Positions 21,622 through 23,942 of a stretch of DNA of 23,942 bases are shown in pieces; the first letter of the stretch is position 1, and every line of letters starts with the position of its first letter. Made by a program: the position numbers and the translations under genes. This DNA comes from Collodictyon triciliatum (taxonomy: Eukaryota; CRuMs). The notes under the pieces are model-generated. The model was not told the origin of the DNA. It was given only the letters and a program-made list of their open reading frames with translations, and did no database searches. The stretch lies in NCBI GenBank assembly GCA_043381765.1, contig JBHJMP010000877.1, positions 12,907 to 36,848 of the forward strand, in the 5' to 3' direction.

Positions 21622-23356
21622 TCAACCGGGGATGTACTGCTGTGGCACAAGGTTTGATTCCGTGGAAGATAATTGGTGAGACTTTGCCACAGCAAGGTCG
21701 AGATTGCACTGTGACAGCAGCATGTACTTCCAAAAGATATAGTTTTCTCGGGTGATTAAAAACACAAGGGAATAATATATCCCGATTGTTGGGGCGATAC
21801 AACAAATTGTCATCCAGTAAGCAAACTCTGATTTCCCAGACGAGTATTCGATTTGTAATCGGCTAAATATCAGTGCCGAAAAGACCAGAAAGAACATCGT
21901 GATAAAGACAAAATGCCTGGTAAATCGAGGGAAAAGAGAATTTCCATCATTTTGATGCCCTTCTTGATTGCGAGAACGTACTAGACGAGAAATCTAAATC
22001 CCAAGAAAAAAGAAAAAAGAAAAAAGAAAAAAGAAATAAGAAATAAAAAAGAAAAGGGGAAATTGTATTTGAGTACATTATATCAAAGTAAAGCGCATCC
22101 TACAAACCCTAATTTAGTCAATATAAATGGCTAAACAAAACACATCAAAATATATCGGATCAGCACAAAATTCATGCAAATATATGTATATATTAAATGA
22201 TATTACTAATCGAATTTTGTGTATGATAGCTATCCACATGTAAACGCCCACAACCCAGTATATCATCATCTGCCCATACAAAGCCGCAACAATCTTTAAA
22301 GAGTTTGCGGAGTCAATCCAGCACCTGCAATATTATTAGTGTTATTATTTCAAAATGAAATATATTAGCTAAGCTCGGAAATACAATTGAACATCCTACA
22401 GAATAAACTGACGAAAAAATATGCTCTGGGATTATCCATATTACCAAAATCCGCTATCCTCATAATAATCTAAGAAGAGAAGGAGAAGCGCAATTAACCC
22501 AGGATATCCCCAACCAATTATGTGGTAGTACCTCGCAAACACCTTTCATTTGGGTGGGAAGTTGAATGGCGGTGTATCACATAGTTATCTTGTGTAAAGT
22601 CTCAAACGGGAAATCGAATTAAAGAGCCCGTTTCAATATTGCATGAAAGAAAAGACCGTAAAATGTTAAAAAAAATAATAATTATGTGATGGGGGCATTT
22701 ACCTCTGTTTTGTCCAGTTTCCCCCGAACAATAGTATTCCATAGATGAAAGGTAAGCAGAAACCACCACAATGTGCAGCAAGAAGCAAAGTATTCGACCA
22801 GAAATCCTTTTCGAGAGCAGTTGATTAAAATGTGGGGGTAACTGCATGAATCAAGTGATTCCTTTATCGAGTATTTTGAGTGTTACCTTGAACTACGCAC
22901 CATGGCCCTCCCTCTCTCATTTTTTCGTAACCCACAATCGGGCTAAGTAAAAATGTTACACTGATAAAGAATGAAGATACTCCGAAGTAGAAAGAAAACA
23001 CCAGCGATGCCTTTTTCCTGAAAAGAGTAAACAACACGAGAGAAAGGATTGTTAGTTACAAGTGAAATAAAGGAAGGCTTATCTTTCATTTTCTCTACAA
23101 ATTTTTTTTAAATAGCAATTTTTACTAATAATTTCTTTTTGTTTTCAATTTTTAAGAGTTTACCCAGAGGCTTACTCACTCTTTTGAATATTTTACAAAT
23201 AATGTCTAATAACCTGGATTCTGCATTGTAGTAGTTTGTAAGAAGGGCTAATGAAGACATTACAGTCGAAAGGGATGCAAGAATCTATATGGTCTCCTGC
23301 AAGAATTTTACTTGGCTGTCATCGAGGTCTTCAAGTGGGTCGCTCTTTTCAGCCAT
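21622..23356 (-). CDS. Seven-transmembrane receptor of the cAMP-receptor (class E)/GCR1 type
   Basis: Exons in transcript order: 23356-23312 (tentative), 23284-23214, 23017-22887, 22806-22703, 22542-22445, 22324-22207 and 21993-21622, ending in TGA. They give about 312 aa, and the last six join in clean phase. Hydrophobic segments in order: TM1 from ILASLSTVMSS; TM2 SLVFSFYFGVSSFF; TM3 VEYFASCCTLWWFLLTF; TM4 IIGWGYPGLIALLLLFL; TM5 MMIYWVVGVYMWIAI; TM6 FITMFFLVFSALIF; TM7 WMTICCIAPTIGIYYSLVF. The Cys in GPWCVVQG and the Cys in WCWID are placed for the conserved extracellular disulfide. The GWGYPG and CWI motifs are hallmarks of the Dictyostelium cAMP-receptor and GCR1-like group. The tail after TM7 is short (about 45 aa). 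The N-terminus is unsettled: exon 1 would require a 27-nt intron to avoid an in-frame TAG just before TM1. The ligand cannot be inferred. Confidence 0.82.
22005..22056. repeat. (GAAAAA)n tract serving as a pyrimidine tract on the minus strand
   Basis: GAAAAA-like units on the plus strand read as TTTTTC units on the receptor strand. They lie just upstream of the TTTAG acceptor of its last exon (21993), in the place of a polypyrimidine tract. Confidence 0.85.
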
Positions 23357-23575
23357 TCGACTAAACGCGTTGACTTTGTCTTCAGTTGGCTATTCTTTCG
23401 TACTTTCTGTCAGCAGCTGAAACGATCAGACGTCTTGAAAATAGATGGGAAAGCCTGGCGTTTCATTTATGCAATATCAGTGAGATATGATGCATCAATG
23501 GTATGGTTTAAAATATGAAAGAAGAGAATCAAATATAGGTTGGAACCCATGAACAGTCTCGACAACTTCCTAACC
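23357..23575. other. Upstream region of the receptor gene
   Basis: The proposed receptor start codon is at 23356. The open frame seen here on the plus strand lacks any family resemblance and overlaps the receptor's antisense side. No promoter motif is clear. Confidence 0.35.
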
Positions 23576-23942
23576 GGGTGGCTCTCTCCTCTTTTTTTTC
23601 CTCTTTCTTTCTCTTATTTTCTTTCTCTCTTTTTCTCTCTCCTCTTTTTTTTCCTCTTTCTTTCTCTTATTTTCTTTCTCTCTTTTTCTCTCTTTTCTCT
23701 CTTTTTTCTCTTTTCTCTCTTTTCTCTCTTTTCTCTCTTTTCTCTCTTTTTTCTCTTTTTCTCTTTTTTCTCTTTCTTTTTCTCTCTCTTTTTCTCTCTC
23801 TTTTTCTCTCTCTTTTTTCTCTCTCTTTTTTCTCTCTTATCTCTCTTTTCTCTCTTTTCTCTCTTTTCTCTCTTTTCTCTCTTTTCTCTCTTTTCTCTCT
23901 TTTCTCTCTTTTCTCTCTTTTCTCTCTTTTCTCTCTTTTTTC
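23576..23942. repeat. CT-rich low-complexity tract
   Basis: About 360 nt of nearly pure C and T, mostly TTTTCTCTC units, running off the window edge. It includes a perfect 53-bp tandem duplication (23588-23640 and 23641-23693). It forms a polypyrimidine/polypurine tract with no coding content. Confidence 0.97.

Overview
The window is nuclear DNA from an intron-rich eukaryote, probably a protist. Genes are split into short exons (mostly 20-280 nt) by spliceosomal introns that average about 150-190 nt, with GT..AG borders. One intron has a consensus TACTAAC branch site. Introns and spacers are AT-rich and full of microsatellites: ATT/TTA, TATACA, GATGGT, CAAA/TAAA, TTTTC and TTTTCTCTC. TAA and TGA end the readable genes, so the code looks standard. 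Three runs of N interrupt the sequence. The mix of a cAMP-receptor-like GPCR, a plant/protist-style peptide:N-glycanase with an N-terminal ubiquitin-like domain, and conserved mRNA-processing factors fits a free-living protist. A rhizarian such as a foraminiferan is my guess, and nothing in the sequence proves it.

Layout, left to right. (1) 373-3611 (+): a coiled-coil protein of about 413 aa whose N-terminus carries an ABBA motif followed two residues later by a KEN box. (2) 4061 to the first gap at 9493 (+): cytosolic peptide:N-glycanase (PNG1/NGLY1) with unusual extra domains. These are an N-terminal ubiquitin-like domain, a UBR-type zinc finger, the complete transglutaminase-like catalytic core, a short NGLY1-type post-core segment, then a whole L-type (legume-like) lectin domain. 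Twenty exons join in consistent phase and the 3' end is lost in the gap. (3) 12344 to 10047 (-): U4/U6 snRNP protein PRP4 (PRPF4), convergent with the glycanase; its first exon and last WD repeats are missing. (4) 13298-14411 (+): the C-terminal part of an unrecognised protein with a helical stretch that weakly resembles the LEDGF integrase-binding/TFIIS-N fold. (5) 21125 to 14761 (-): a complete 23-exon CPSF2 (CPSF100) gene encoding 723 aa. (6) 23356 to 21622 (-): a seven-transmembrane receptor of the cAMP-receptor/GCR1 type. The right edge is a long CT-rich low-complexity tract.

Two neighbours act in nuclear mRNA processing (PRPF4 in splicing, CPSF2 in 3'-end formation), but there is no operon-like logic because each gene has its own spacing and direction. 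The most notable item is the glycanase: deglycosylation, ubiquitin-pathway-type and glycan-binding modules are joined in one reading frame. Other points of interest are the ABBA-KEN cassette, a 40-nt poly(A)-tailed insertion flanked by perfect 16-bp direct repeats inside a CPSF2 intron, two micro-exons in CPSF2, and an in-frame TAG just before TM1 of the receptor.

Exon coordinates were worked out by hand from splice signals, reading-frame phase and family similarity. Phase agrees at every junction given. The junctions I am unsure of are named in the entries.
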